64,000 nt of DNA from an uncultured Oscillospiraceae bacterium. Lineage in GTDB: Bacteria; Bacillota; Clostridia; Oscillospirales; Acutalibacteraceae. The position numbers and the translations under genes were made by a program. Under the pieces are notes generated by a model, which saw nothing but the letters and a program-made list of their open reading frames with translations, did no database searches and was not told the origin of the DNA. This document shows positions 32,391 through 40,456 of the stretch, in pieces; the stretch's first letter is position 1; each line of letters begins with the position of its first letter. Location of the stretch: the NCBI GenBank assembly GCA_900539165.1, contig UQAZ01000009.1, positions 1 to 64,000 of the forward strand, read 5' to 3'.

Positions 32391-33611
32391 ATGAGTTTTG
32401 GATTGATAACCGTAAACGGTGTGGCATTTCTTACATTTTGTGTGTTTGCCGTTGCCGCTGTCGGTTATATTATAGGCAGAGTTACCGTTAAGGGCGTCAG
32501 CCTCGGCACGGCAGGTGTATTCATTGTCGCTCTGCTGTTCGGTGCTTTTCTTTTTCCGAGCCTTGAAACACAGCTTAAAATCGGTGATGTAACCTTTGTT
32601 AAGGAAGCACTTAAAATCATTGAAAATATCGGACTTATATTCTTTGTAACTTCGGTCGGCTTTATCGCAGGTCCAAAGTTTTTCAGAAATATTAAGGCTA
32701 ATTTCAAGTCGTATGTTTTGCTCGGTGTTGTAATAATTCTTTCAGCGTCGCTCATTTGCGTGCTTTGTATAGCAATAGGCGGAAAGTTCAGCGGTGTTGA
32801 CGGTGATACATTTAAGTCTACTATGGTAGGCATATTGGCAGGTGCGTTGACTTCGACCCCTGCATTTTCAGCCTCAAAGGAGGCGGTCGGAGAGCTTGGA
32901 ACAAGCTTTGAGGACGCAGTATCGGCAGGTTATGCCATTGCGTATCTGTTTGGTGTTGTCGGCGTTGTTCTTTTCGTACAGCTTGTGCCTAAAATCGTTA
33001 AGGCGGATATGGCTGAGGAAATCAAGCGTATTTCCGACGACCACGCTTGCGATGTGTCGGCAAAGAAAAACGGCAAATCGCTTATTGCGGTTGACGAATT
33101 CGGATTTATGTCGTTCTCATCTGCAGCAATTATCGGTGTGTTTGTCGGCTCAATTAAGGTTAGAGGCTTCTCGCTCACAATCACGGGCGGTTGTATCCTT
33201 GTTGCATTGCTTTTCGGTCATTTCGGAAAAATCGGAAAAATCAATCTCACACCCAACGCTGCCAGTCTGCGTACGCTTCGTGAGCTTGGACTGATGATGT
33301 TCCTTATCGGAGCAGGTGTAAGCGGCGGCGCAAAGTTTGTCGAGTATTTCCAGCCGATTTATTTCCTCTACGGCGCAATCATAACACTTGTGCCGATGAT
33401 AGTGGGATTTTTGTTTGCTAAATTCGTGCTTAAAATGCCGCTTCTTAATAACCTCGGCTCAATTACAGGCGGTATGACAAGTACCCCTGCACTCGGCACA
33501 CTTATTTCCGTTACAGGTACCGAGGATGTCGCTTCGGCTTATGCCGCAACCTATCCTATCGCCCTCGTGTCGGTTGTTGTGGCAAGCAAGCTGATTATTA
33601 TGTTCTGCTGA
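32391..33611 (+). CDS. AAE-family transporter (aspartate:alanine / succinate exporter type)
   Basis: A roughly 406-residue polytopic membrane protein with two AspT/YidE-type duplication halves. Related segments are VTVKGVSLGTAGVFIVALLF and VRGFSLTITGGCILVALLF, and the paired GALTSTPAF and GGMTSTPALG motifs. It lacks the central TrkA-C domain of AspT, which explains its shorter length. The family includes aspartate:alanine antiporters and the corynebacterial succinate exporter SucE. Its place after frdA makes succinate export (or exchange with aspartate/malate) the favoured guess. ATG at 32391 is chosen for its AAGGGGG site; an upstream TTG in frame has none. Confidence 0.8.
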   Translation: MSFGLITVNGVAFLTFCVFAVAAVGYIIGRVTVKGVSLGTAGVFIVALLFGAFLFPSLETQLKIGDVTFVKEALKIIENIGLIFFVTSVGFIAGPKFFRNIKANFKSYVLLGVVIILSASLICVLCIAIGGKFSGVDGDTFKSTMVGILAGALTSTPAFSASKEAVGELGTSFEDAVSAGYAIAYLFGVVGVVLFVQLVPKIVKADMAEEIKRISDDHACDVSAKKNGKSLIAVDEFGFMSFSSAAIIGVFVGSIKVRGFSLTITGGCILVALLFGHFGKIGKINLTPNAASLRTLRELGLMMFLIGAGVSGGAKFVEYFQPIYFLYGAIITLVPMIVGFLFAKFVLKMPLLNNLGSITGGMTSTPALGTLISVTGTEDVASAYAATYPIALVSVVVASKLIIMFC

Positions 33612-33631
33612 TACAGTTTATATTATGTATA

Positions 33632-33662
33632 AAAACCCTCGAGCTACGCTCGGGGGTTTAAC
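33632..33662 (+). terminator. Terminator after the AAE transporter
   Basis: An 8-bp stem CCCTCGAG/CTCGGGGG (one GU pair) with a short loop. The 3' side has TTTAA only, so it is moderate in strength. Confidence 0.65.
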
Positions 33663-33701
33663 ATTTTTCGTCGCTGTTCATATTATGGAATGGTGAGAAA
33701 T

Positions 33702-34436
33702 ATGACTGCTTTAGGAATGCTTATTCCGTTTATCGGCACATGCCTTGGCGGTGCGTGTGTGCTTTTGATTAAGAAAAAAATAAATCCGTCAGTCGAAAAG
33801 GCACTTCTCGGATTTTCGGGCGGAGTTATGATTGCCGCTTCTGTGTGGTCGCTGATTATCCCTGCCGTCGAGCAGAGTGCGCACTTGGGCAGACTTGCCT
33901 TTTTGCCTGCACTCATCGGCTTTTTTTTGGGAATAGGACTTTTGCCCGCTGTGGATAAATTTCTTCCACGGGTTAAAATGGATAAAACTCAAATGCTCGT
34001 TTTCGCCGTTACGGTTCATAATATTCCCGAGGGTATGGCTGTCGGCGCAGTGTTTGCAGGCTATCTCAGTCCGCTTAGCAACATTTCCCTTGCCGACGCT
34101 TTTGCGCTCAGTATAGGTATCGCTATTCAAAATTTTCCCGAGGGTGCGATTATCTCCGTGCCTGTTTTTGCACAGAGTAAAAATAAGGGTAAGTCGTTTT
34201 TGGCTTCGGTTATGAGTGGCGTTGTCGAGCCGATTGCGGCTTTGGCTACCATTTTGCTTTTCAGCGTTCTGTCTCCCGTTTTGCCGTATCTTTTGGCTTT
34301 TGCGGCAGGGGCTATGGTTTATGTCGTCGTTGAGGAGCTTATTCCCGAGGCAAAGGCAGGCTCTGTTGGTAATCGTTCAACCTTGTCGTTCGCTCTCGGC
34401 TTCGCCGTAATGATGGTACTTGATATAGTGTGCTAA
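33702..34436 (+). CDS. ZIP family metal transporter
   Basis: About 244 residues with seven to eight membrane segments. The ZIP signature in helix IV is VTVHNIPEGMAVG (about residue 105) and the partner helix V motif is IAIQNFPEGAIIS (about 139). Both carry the His/Glu and Asn/Glu metal ligands. Relatives import Zn2+ or other divalent ions (GufA/ZupT group). GGTGAG sits just before ATG 33702; an in-frame ATG at 33690 has a poor site. No metal riboswitch or Fur/Zur-like palindrome is evident. Confidence 0.9.
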   Translation: MTALGMLIPFIGTCLGGACVLLIKKKINPSVEKALLGFSGGVMIAASVWSLIIPAVEQSAHLGRLAFLPALIGFFLGIGLLPAVDKFLPRVKMDKTQMLVFAVTVHNIPEGMAVGAVFAGYLSPLSNISLADAFALSIGIAIQNFPEGAIISVPVFAQSKNKGKSFLASVMSGVVEPIAALATILLFSVLSPVLPYLLAFAAGAMVYVVVEELIPEAKAGSVGNRSTLSFALGFAVMMVLDIVC

Positions 34437-34483
34437 AAATAAAAACAGCACTTTGCAGGCTGTTCCGCGTGCTTTAGAGGCTG

Positions 34484-34512
34484 TTGACAAATTGATATTA
34501 AGCGTATATAAT
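34484..34512 (+). promoter_or_regulatory. Perfect consensus promoter of the antisense RNA
   Basis: TTGACA (34484-34489), 17-nt spacer, TATAAT (34507-34512). No reading frame with a ribosome site follows on this strand before the terminator, so it should drive a small RNA. Confidence 0.85.
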
Positions 34513-34518
34513 AAAAGT

Positions 34519-34613
34519 GAACAAGGAGCAGTCCGATAGACGGTCAGCCTCCAATGTTGGATTAAAGAAGTAATCGCACTTTATTGGAAGTTTTGGGCGA
34601 TTACTTCTTTTTT
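34519..34613 (+). ncRNA. Predicted antitoxin antisense RNA of a type I toxin-antitoxin locus
   Basis: About 95 nt from the predicted start (7 nt after the -10) to a strong terminator: 11-bp perfect stem GAAGTAATCGC/GCGATTACTTC (34567-34607) and six T. The RNA overlaps the 3' end of the facing 24-codon gene. It has a TTGG (YUNR-type) motif in the terminator loop. The segment AGCCTCC near its 5' end could pair with the toxin Shine-Dalgarno GGAGGT. The geometry is that of Fst/par-type loci. Confidence 0.7.
34567..34613. terminator. Shared convergent terminator of the toxin and antitoxin RNAs
   Basis: Perfect 11-bp inverted repeat with a 19-nt loop. Six T follow on the plus strand and TTTAAT on the minus strand, so it is strong for the antisense RNA and weaker for the toxin mRNA. 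Confidence 0.8.
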
Positions 34614-34675
34614 AGTATAATTATGTAGCCTGTATATACAATAACAAAAGCCGTTAGTACTATAAGGTAATCCAT
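34601..34675 (-). CDS. Small hydrophobic type I toxin peptide (predicted)
   Basis: A 24-codon gene. The peptide is one membrane helix with a lysine tail: it begins MDYLIVLTAFVIVY and ends IIILKKK. The ribosome site GGAGGTGA is among the best in the window (spacing 7). Upstream in the mRNA lies ACCTCC (34718-34713), which can pair with GGAGGT (34687-34682). With an inner CTCTTG/CAAGAG stem this would hide the ribosome site, as is usual for type I toxins. Its own promoter is at 34768-34796. The arrangement (peptide size, strong but masked site, convergent RNA) resembles Fst, BsrG/TxpA and C. difficile type I toxins. No homology search was possible. Confidence 0.72.
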   Translation of the reverse strand: MDYLIVLTAFVIVYTGYIIILKKK

Positions 34676-34681
34676 AACATC

Positions 34682-34718
34682 ACCTCCGTTTATCTCTTGC
34701 AAAATCAAGAGTGGAGGT
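34682..34718 (-). promoter_or_regulatory. Hairpin masking the toxin ribosome site
   Basis: Outer stem ACCTCC/GGAGGT and inner stem CTCTTG/CAAGAG in the toxin leader. The ribosome site is inside the outer stem. Confidence 0.65.
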
Positions 34719-34767
34719 AAGATTTAACCGCCTACCGTTAATCTGACAAATCTCCTTGCCAAAGGGA

Positions 34768-34796
34768 ATTATACACAAAAACTAATATCAAGTCAA
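34768..34796 (-). promoter_or_regulatory. Promoter of the toxin mRNA
   Basis: Minus strand TTGACT (34796-34791), 17-nt spacer, TATAAT (34773-34768). Transcription would start near 34761, giving a leader of about 85 nt. Confidence 0.8.
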
Positions 34797-34810
34797 ATAA
34801 ATCAAACAAA

Positions 34811-34843
34811 AACGGATTGCAGGTGTTCCTGTAATCCGTTTTT
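34811..34843. terminator. Terminator of yebC
   Basis: Strong hairpin ACGGATTGCAGG/CCTGTAATCCGT with A- and T-runs on both sides. It ends yebC on the minus strand. Confidence 0.85.
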
Positions 34844-34854
34844 GTGCGTTAGGC

Positions 34855-35601
34855 TTATTCATCCTCGTATTCGTCTTCGTTTTCCCAGTTGTGATAGATG
34901 TTTTGAACATCGTCATTTTCTTCAAACATTTCTATCATCTTAGCCATCTTCTTCATATCGTCCTCTGATTCAAGACGGGTGTAGGTTGACGGAATGTATG
35001 CTGCCTCGCTTGAAATAATGTTGTAGCCTTTTTCGCTGAGTTCGTCACGAATAGCGCCTACATCGTTAGGCTCTGTGCGGATTTCAAAAATGTCCTCCTC
35101 GTCGGCAAGAAAGTCACTTGCGCCTGCCTCAAGAGCGTCCTCCATAAGCTGATCCTCGTCGGTGTCCTCTTTTTCGATAATGATTACGCCTTGTCTTTCA
35201 AACATAAAGGTTACAGAACCGGGGTTGCCCATATTTCCGCCTGCTTTGTCGAAGTAGTGTCTTACTTCACCGGCTGTACGGTTTCTGTTATCTGTAAGTG
35301 CTTCAACCACTACCGCAACGCCTGACGGACCGTATCCCTCATAAATGATTTCCTCGTAGTTTGTTGTGTCAGCGTCACCTGCCGCTTTTTTGAGCATTCT
35401 GTCGATGTTATCGTTAGGCACATTGTTTTGCTTTGCCTTTGCGATTACATCACGAAGCTTTGCGTTGTTGTTAGGGTCTGCGCCGCCGTTCTTTACGGCA
35501 ACGGCAAGCTCTCTGCCGATTTTAGTAAATACCTTTGCTCTTGCAGCGTCGTTTGCACCCTTTTTTCTCTTAATGGTGCTCCATTTATTATGTCCACTCA
35601 T
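34855..35601 (-). CDS. yebC: YebC/PmpR family regulator (TACO1-like translation factor)
   Basis: A 248-residue protein beginning MSGHNKWSTIKRKKGANDA, the hallmark N-terminus of the family. The acidic C-terminus (ENEDEYEDE) is common in it. Members have been described as DNA-binding regulators and, for TACO1/YebC, as factors easing ribosome stalling on proline stretches. ATG at 35601 follows AGGGAGG. An open frame extends 45 codons further upstream, but that part does not look like the family. Confidence 0.95.
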   Translation of the reverse strand: MSGHNKWSTIKRKKGANDAARAKVFTKIGRELAVAVKNGGADPNNNAKLRDVIAKAKQNNVPNDNIDRMLKKAAGDADTTNYEEIIYEGYGPSGVAVVVEALTDNRNRTAGEVRHYFDKAGGNMGNPGSVTFMFERQGVIIIEKEDTDEDQLMEDALEAGASDFLADEEDIFEIRTEPNDVGAIRDELSEKGYNIISSEAAYIPSTYTRLESEDDMKKMAKMIEMFEENDDVQNIYHNWENEDEYEDE

Positions 35602-35780
35602 CTCGTTATCCTCCCTGATTGATGAAGTAATTTCGCTTTTATTCGTATGTCGTCGGCTGAGCTGGAATTCGTTCGGCTCGCCGGTTATTAAAATTTTGAT
35701 ACAAAATATTTTATCATATATACTTAACGCTTTCAAGTATGAATTTTGCCCAATTAGGTAAAACTAATAGCGGTGATTGT

Positions 35781-36986
35781 ATGAATATTAAAAAAGCTAT
35801 ACGAATTTTTGATGCCGTGTTGCTCGTTTTATGTACTCTTTTGTTTTCTGTCATCATTTGGGCAACCGTTTCTCTGCCCGACAGCGTGGTCAGCTATGAC
35901 GGTGATTACAGCCCGTTTTCTCGTGTGATAACCTACACCTCGGGCGATAACGGTACAACCGCTTCCGTTGACGCTCAGTCTTTGCCAAATCGCCGTGAAA
36001 GCTTAAAGCTGTTCGGAATTGTGCCTGTTAAAGAAGTAACTCTTACAGAGCAGGACGAAAAAACGGTGCTTGTAAGCGGTGAAGTTTTCGGAATAAAGCT
36101 TTACACGGACGGCGTTATAATCGTCGGCACTCAGTCGGTTGACGGTGAAAACGGCAGGGTTAATCCTGCCGAGGCTTGCGGCTTGCAGGTGGGCGATGTC
36201 ATAATATCCATTAACGGTCAAAAGGTCTTTACCTCCGATACGGTGCATAATATTTTGAATGACAATAACGGCTCAGCCTTTGATATAAAGGTCAAGCGAG
36301 GCGAACGCTATCGTGAGTTTTCTCTCACTCCCGTTTATTGCGAGCGTGAGGGTTGCTTTAAGGCGGGAATGTGGGTGCGCGACTCAACGGCAGGTATCGG
36401 CACGCTCACCTATTATGATAAGGACAGCGGTATGTTCGGCGCACTCGGTCACCAAATCAATGATGTGGATACAAACGAGATTATGCCGCTTCTTGAGGGC
36501 GAGGCTGTCAGTGCTAAGGTTACCGATATTCAGCGTCCGTCAAAGGGCGTGACAGGCTCACTCGAATGTGATTTCGGCAGCGCCTCATTAGGCAGGCTGA
36601 CGGCTAATACAAATTGCGGCATTTTCGGAGCGTATTCCGCCATACCCGATTGTGCAAGAGAATACCCCATTGCTTCCGTTCAGCAGGTCAAAAAGGGCAA
36701 GGCTACTCTCATTTCCACCGTTGAGGGCGTTACGCCCCGTGAGTACGATATAGAAATTACCCGAATTTCATATAACGACACGGCTTCTCAAAAAAATATG
36801 GTGGTTAAAATTACCGACCCCGAATTAAAGGAACTTACGGGCGGCATAGTTCAGGGAATGAGTGGCTCTCCCATTGTGCAGGACGGTCGCCTTGTCGGTG
36901 CGCTCACCCATGTTATTGTAAACAGTCCCGATAAGGGTTATGCCGTGTTTGCCCAAGCAATGCTCGAAAAACAGCAGGCAGGCTGA
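35781..36986 (+). CDS. spoIVB: SpoIVB peptidase (sporulation checkpoint protease)
   Basis: About 401 residues. Clan S55 serine peptidase secreted by the forespore to trigger pro-sigma-K processing. It has an N-terminal membrane/signal segment (residues 6-30) and a PDZ domain (PAEACGLQVGDVIISINGQK, about 140). The catalytic His is in FGALGHQIND (about 222) and the catalytic Ser in QGMSGSPIVQDG (about 370). This is direct evidence for sporulation ability. ATG at 35781 follows AGCGGTGAT; an in-frame ATG at 35739 is less likely. Confidence 0.93.
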   Translation: MNIKKAIRIFDAVLLVLCTLLFSVIIWATVSLPDSVVSYDGDYSPFSRVITYTSGDNGTTASVDAQSLPNRRESLKLFGIVPVKEVTLTEQDEKTVLVSGEVFGIKLYTDGVIIVGTQSVDGENGRVNPAEACGLQVGDVIISINGQKVFTSDTVHNILNDNNGSAFDIKVKRGERYREFSLTPVYCEREGCFKAGMWVRDSTAGIGTLTYYDKDSGMFGALGHQINDVDTNEIMPLLEGEAVSAKVTDIQRPSKGVTGSLECDFGSASLGRLTANTNCGIFGAYSAIPDCAREYPIASVQQVKKGKATLISTVEGVTPREYDIEITRISYNDTASQKNMVVKITDPELKELTGGIVQGMSGSPIVQDGRLVGALTHVIVNSPDKGYAVFAQAMLEKQQAG

Positions 36987-37160
36987 GTGCTTCATAAGTG
37001 CTTTTTGTGCCGTGCCTGCCTCGGCTTGCTGTCTTTTTCGCATAAAGCGTTGGCACAAGATTTGTATAATTTTCACTATATGTAGGGTTTGTGTTGATTT
37101 TTCTAACGATAAGTGGTATAGTTATTTTATAATATTTATGTCACCGTTAGGAGAGAAATA

Positions 37161-38210
37161 ATGAATAAGAGATTTAAGACTGCTGTTGCAATATTAATGG
37201 TTTTGGTAATAAGCGTGTCGTTCTTCGCCTGCTCAAAAAAAGAGGAGGAGCCGGAGACCACTACCGAACCCACAACGGCTTATATTCCGCCTACAAACCC
37301 TCTTACGGGTAAGGAGATTTCGGAGAGTGCAGACGGAAAAAGACCTGTTGCGATAGTTGTCGAAAATCACAGAGATGCTCGTCCGCAGTTCGGTATCGGC
37401 TCAGCCGATATTGTTTGCGAGGGAGAGGTAGAGGGCGGCATCAGCCGTATGCTTTGGGTATATGCAGACACCTCAGCCATTCCCGACGAGGTGGGACCGC
37501 TTCGCAGCGCAAGACCGAGCTTTGTGGAATTCAGCCAATTCTTTGATGCCGTGTTCATTCATTGGGGCGGCTCACACAGTAAGGGCGATTATGTCGGAGG
37601 TTATGAAACAATCAGTGCAAAAAATGTCGAAAATATCGACGGAATGAACGGTGGCGCACTGTTTGGCAGAAATAAGTCCAGACGAGTATCCTCCGAGCAT
37701 ACAGGCGTTATGTATGCAAAGGAGCTTGACGGTGTAATTGACGGTAAGGGCTATCGTAAGCAGCTTGATAAGGATAAGATTGTTGCTTTTGACTTTAACA
37801 GCTCTGCAACCCCTGCCGGAGAAATAACCGCAAACGGTGTAAATGTTAAGTTTTCATCACGCACCGACACAAGAAAGTTCACCTTTAACTCAGACGATTC
37901 AATGTATCATACAAGTGATTGGGATTCAGACACTTCGTTTGAAAATCTTATACTTCTAAAGGCTGACTCAACTTATGTCACCACTCCGTATAAAGGCTCA
38001 AGCACTACATATCTGAATTACAGCTGGACATCGGGCAGCGGTGTTTATGTGTCCGACGGTAAGGCAAGTGATATTACTTGGTCCGTAACAGACGGTAAGC
38101 TTTCCGTTAAAGATTCAATGGGGTCAACTCTTTCGCTTAATAAGGGACAGTCATATATCGGCTTTGTTTCGGCAAATCACGACGGCTCTGTTGACTGTAT
38201 TGCAGAGTAA
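37161..38210 (+). CDS. DUF3048 (YerB-like) lipoprotein
   Basis: A 349-residue exported lipoprotein. The N-terminus ends in a lipobox-like VSFFAC (Cys about residue 23), followed by a Glu/Thr-rich spacer. The YerB/DUF3048 body follows: PLTGKEISESADGKRPVAIV, EGEVEGGISRMLWVYAD, VGPLRSARPSFVEF, and the C-terminal half FENLILLKADSTYV. The biochemical function of the family is unknown. It sits alone after spoIVB with its own GGAGAG site. Confidence 0.88.
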   Translation: MNKRFKTAVAILMVLVISVSFFACSKKEEEPETTTEPTTAYIPPTNPLTGKEISESADGKRPVAIVVENHRDARPQFGIGSADIVCEGEVEGGISRMLWVYADTSAIPDEVGPLRSARPSFVEFSQFFDAVFIHWGGSHSKGDYVGGYETISAKNVENIDGMNGGALFGRNKSRRVSSEHTGVMYAKELDGVIDGKGYRKQLDKDKIVAFDFNSSATPAGEITANGVNVKFSSRTDTRKFTFNSDDSMYHTSDWDSDTSFENLILLKADSTYVTTPYKGSSTTYLNYSWTSGSGVYVSDGKASDITWSVTDGKLSVKDSMGSTLSLNKGQSYIGFVSANHDGSVDCIAE

Positions 38211-38230
38211 ATGATTTAATATCGGATTTT

Positions 38231-38260
38231 AGGCACATTGTGTATCTATGCGGTGTGCCT
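38231..38260 (+). terminator. Weak terminator after the DUF3048 gene
   Basis: Stem AGGCACA/TGTGCCT with a 16-nt loop followed by TATTTTAT. Confidence 0.5.
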
Positions 38261-38282
38261 TATTTTATATTATATTTATGTA

Positions 38283-38322
38283 TGTTACGAAATTGTAAGA
38301 TATAATTAATTTATTCGTAACA
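38283..38322. promoter_or_regulatory. Inverted repeat in the promoter of the SGNH gene
   Basis: TGTTACGAA and TTCGTAACA, 9-bp perfect arms separated by 22 nt, just upstream of a TATAAT at 38332-38337. The -35 region falls within the right arm. Candidate operator. Confidence 0.45.
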
Positions 38323-38367
38323 AAGTGGTTATATAATCGACTTGAAAATAATGGAGGGGGTATTTTT

Positions 38368-39366
38368 ATGAGGTTGAAAGATAAAAAGCGCTTGAGCGAA
38401 TTTATCAGGATTGTTGCTTTTATGCTTGCTTTCTTGCTTGTGCTTGAGGGCTTTTCGCTTTCTCTCTTTTCGGGCAAAAATGCCGCTAAGTTCAGCGCAA
38501 GACTAAGGGACGCTTATTCCTTTGTTGACGAGCCGGATGATACTATTCAAATTGCCTGTATCGGAAACAGTAATATGTACTCGGGTTTTGTTCCGTTTCA
38601 GCTTTGGAATAATTACGGCTATACCAGTACGGTTTGTGCCTCACCGTTTCAGTCTGTTGAGGAGTCGCTTGGATTTATGGAAAAGATGTATAGAACTCAA
38701 AGTCCTAAGCTTGTCCTTGTAGAAACTGATATGTTTTACGGCTCGTATCCTAAAAAGAATTCCTCATCAAAGCGTACATTCTCGGATTTCTTGGAATTTG
38801 CAAAGCCCGATTATTTCGAGGACGGCGTTCGTAATGTTTTCCCGACCTTTGTGTTCCATAATCGCTGGAAATTGGCTCGTTCGTATAAAAATTCCAAGTT
38901 TGTAGAAACTCACGGCTATCGCTTTTCTAAGAATAAAGCCAATATACCTAAAAAGGATTATATGGCACCCGATAATGATATTGAGGAAATAAAGCCAAAG
39001 GATATTGAGTGTATAAACCGATTTGTTGATTATTGCCAAAAAAAAGGTTCTAAGGTCGTTTTTGTCACAATGCCGTGTGCAAACGGCTGGAACAGCGGCC
39101 GCCATACTGCTGTCGAAAATTATTGCAAAGAGAATAATATCGAATACATAGACCTTAATAATGCCTACGACAGTATCGGGATTGATATGCAAACCTGCTA
39201 TCGTGATAAGGGTACTCACCTTAATTTTGAGGGCGCAAAAAAGACTACCGATTATCTCGGTACAATAATTAAGAATTACGGTATTCTTGAGAGTAAGAGC
39301 AATGACGCAAAGTATTCGTATTGGACAGAAGCGTCGGAAAAATTCTATGCCTACACAAAGAAATAA
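38368..39366 (+). CDS. Membrane-anchored SGNH-like hydrolase/acyltransferase-associated protein
   Basis: A 332-residue protein with an N-terminal membrane helix (about residues 12-32) and an extracytoplasmic SGNH-type body. CIGNSNMYSGF (about residue 64) provides the candidate nucleophile Ser, and DKGTHLNFEGA (about 290) the Asp-x-x-His pair. Similar stand-alone proteins are found with cell-wall or exopolysaccharide O-acylation systems (DltD/AlgX-like), but no MBOAT acyltransferase gene is in this window. Substrate unknown. The start has a GGAGGGGG site. Confidence 0.65.
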   Translation: MRLKDKKRLSEFIRIVAFMLAFLLVLEGFSLSLFSGKNAAKFSARLRDAYSFVDEPDDTIQIACIGNSNMYSGFVPFQLWNNYGYTSTVCASPFQSVEESLGFMEKMYRTQSPKLVLVETDMFYGSYPKKNSSSKRTFSDFLEFAKPDYFEDGVRNVFPTFVFHNRWKLARSYKNSKFVETHGYRFSKNKANIPKKDYMAPDNDIEEIKPKDIECINRFVDYCQKKGSKVVFVTMPCANGWNSGRHTAVENYCKENNIEYIDLNNAYDSIGIDMQTCYRDKGTHLNFEGAKKTTDYLGTIIKNYGILESKSNDAKYSYWTEASEKFYAYTKK

Positions 39367-39420
39367 CCCGATAATGTGATTTTTAATTTCTCTGTTCAAA
39401 TCGGTAAATATTAGGTAAAA

Positions 39421-39451
39421 TAAAAAAGCACTTCGTATGAAGTGCTTTTTT
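39421..39451. terminator. Bidirectional terminator between the SGNH gene and the tRNAs
   Basis: Perfect stem AGCACTTC/GAAGTGCT with A-run before and T-run after. It ends the SGNH gene and the minus-strand tRNA transcript. Confidence 0.9.
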
Positions 39452-39452
39452 A

Positions 39453-39527
39453 TGGTGACCCGGACGGGAATTGAACCCGTGTTACCGCCGTGAAAGGGCG
39501 GTGTCTTAACCTCTTGACCACCGGGCC
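39453..39527 (-). tRNA. tRNA-Glu (anticodon UUC)
   Basis: Cloverleaf read on the minus strand: acceptor GGCCCGG/CCGGGTC, anticodon stem CCGCC/GGCGG with loop containing TTC, T-arm ACGGGTTCAATTCCCGT, and an encoded CCA. It lies 5 nt downstream of tRNA-Met in the same transcript. Confidence 0.95.
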
Positions 39528-39532
39528 TAAGG

Positions 39533-39609
39533 TGGTGGCTTTAACTGGATTCGAACCAGTGACACCGCGGGTATGAACCGCGTGCTCTAGCCAACTGAGC
39601 TATAAAGCC
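39533..39609 (-). tRNA. tRNA-Met (anticodon CAU)
   Basis: Minus strand: acceptor GGCTTTA/TAAAGCC, D-arm TAGCTCAGTTGGCTAGAGC, anticodon stem GCGGG-type pairing with loop TTCATAC, encoded CCA. The paired first acceptor base and general form suggest an elongator; tRNA-Ile2 with a modified CAU cannot be excluded. Confidence 0.9.
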
Positions 39610-39628
39610 ATTTTGACTTGCAAGCAAG

Positions 39629-39657
39629 ATTATATATTATTATCAAATAAATGTCAA
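39629..39657 (-). promoter_or_regulatory. Consensus promoter of the tRNA operon
   Basis: Minus strand TTGACA (39657-39652), 17-nt spacer, TATAAT (39634-39629). Confidence 0.88.
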
Positions 39658-39725
39658 CACTTTTTTTCAAATTTATTTTGTTGCTGTCGTTTATGTAAAA
39701 AAATTATAAAAAGATATACATTTGT

Positions 39726-39754
39726 TTGACATAAATTATAAGTAGTGTTAGTAT
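39726..39754 (+). promoter_or_regulatory. Promoter of lexA
   Basis: TTGACA (39726-39731), 17-nt spacer, TAGTAT (39749-39754). A 10-bp palindrome AGTATATACT overlaps the -10. No canonical Bacillus-type LexA box (CGAAC-N4-GTTCG) is seen. Confidence 0.65.
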
Positions 39755-39813
39755 ATACTCATAATACTATATTTATATATAATAATATAGTAAATATTCA
39801 GTAGGGTGAGTAA

Positions 39814-40404
39814 ATGAAAAAGCTTAGCGAAACACAAAAGCGTTGCCTTGATTATATCAAGGAATGTATCGAAGAACGAGGCATAGCTCCCACCGTAAGA
39901 GAAATAGAAAAGGAAATGGGATATATGTCGCCCTCCTCTGCACAGTATGTGCTTAATAAGCTTGAGGAGTACGGATACATTGAGCGTGACTCTATGATGA
40001 AGAGGACTATCAGATTGAAACATTATGATACTAAGGCTTATCATATCCCTCTCGTCGGCACGGTTACCGCAGGCAAGCCGATTTTGGCGGTAGAGAGCAT
40101 AGAGGAGTATATTCCCGTCCCTGTAAGGAATAAGGGCAAGAATATGTTTGCCCTCAGGGTAAAGGGCGATTCTATGATAAATGCCGGTATCCTTGACGGC
40201 GACATTGTTGTGGTTGAGCAAACCCCGGTTGCACAAAACGGCGAGATTGTCGTTGCACTTATCGAGGATGAGGCAACGGTAAAAAGGTTCTATAAGGAAA
40301 AGGGGCATTTTCGACTTCAACCCGAAAATGACGCATACGAGCCGATTATAGTTGACGAGGTTGCAATTTTGGGCAAGGTAAGTATGGTTATACGCACATA
40401 CTGA
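39814..40404 (+). CDS. lexA: LexA SOS repressor
   Basis: A 196-residue transcriptional repressor and autopeptidase. N-terminal winged helix (LSETQKRCLDYIKECIEERG..PTVREI), cleavage site Ala-Gly in GTVTAGKPI (about residue 85), catalytic Ser in KGDSMINAG (about 119) and Lys in EATVKRFY (about 156). DNA damage with RecA filaments triggers self-cleavage. A GGGTGAG site precedes the ATG. Confidence 0.95.
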   Translation: MKKLSETQKRCLDYIKECIEERGIAPTVREIEKEMGYMSPSSAQYVLNKLEEYGYIERDSMMKRTIRLKHYDTKAYHIPLVGTVTAGKPILAVESIEEYIPVPVRNKGKNMFALRVKGDSMINAGILDGDIVVVEQTPVAQNGEIVVALIEDEATVKRFYKEKGHFRLQPENDAYEPIIVDEVAILGKVSMVIRTY

Positions 40405-40456
40405 TTAAGTGTCCCTTGACAGAGCGATTTTGTTTTATTTTATGGAGGTTGTTGTG

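Noticed and set aside
35602..35736. N-terminal extension of YebC by 45 codons
   Set aside because: The family begins at MSGHNKWSTIK, which has an AGGGAGG site directly upstream.
39740..39813. LexA box in the lexA promoter
   Set aside because: No CGAAC-N4-GTTCG-like element found; only an AT-rich palindrome AGTATATACT, too weak to call.
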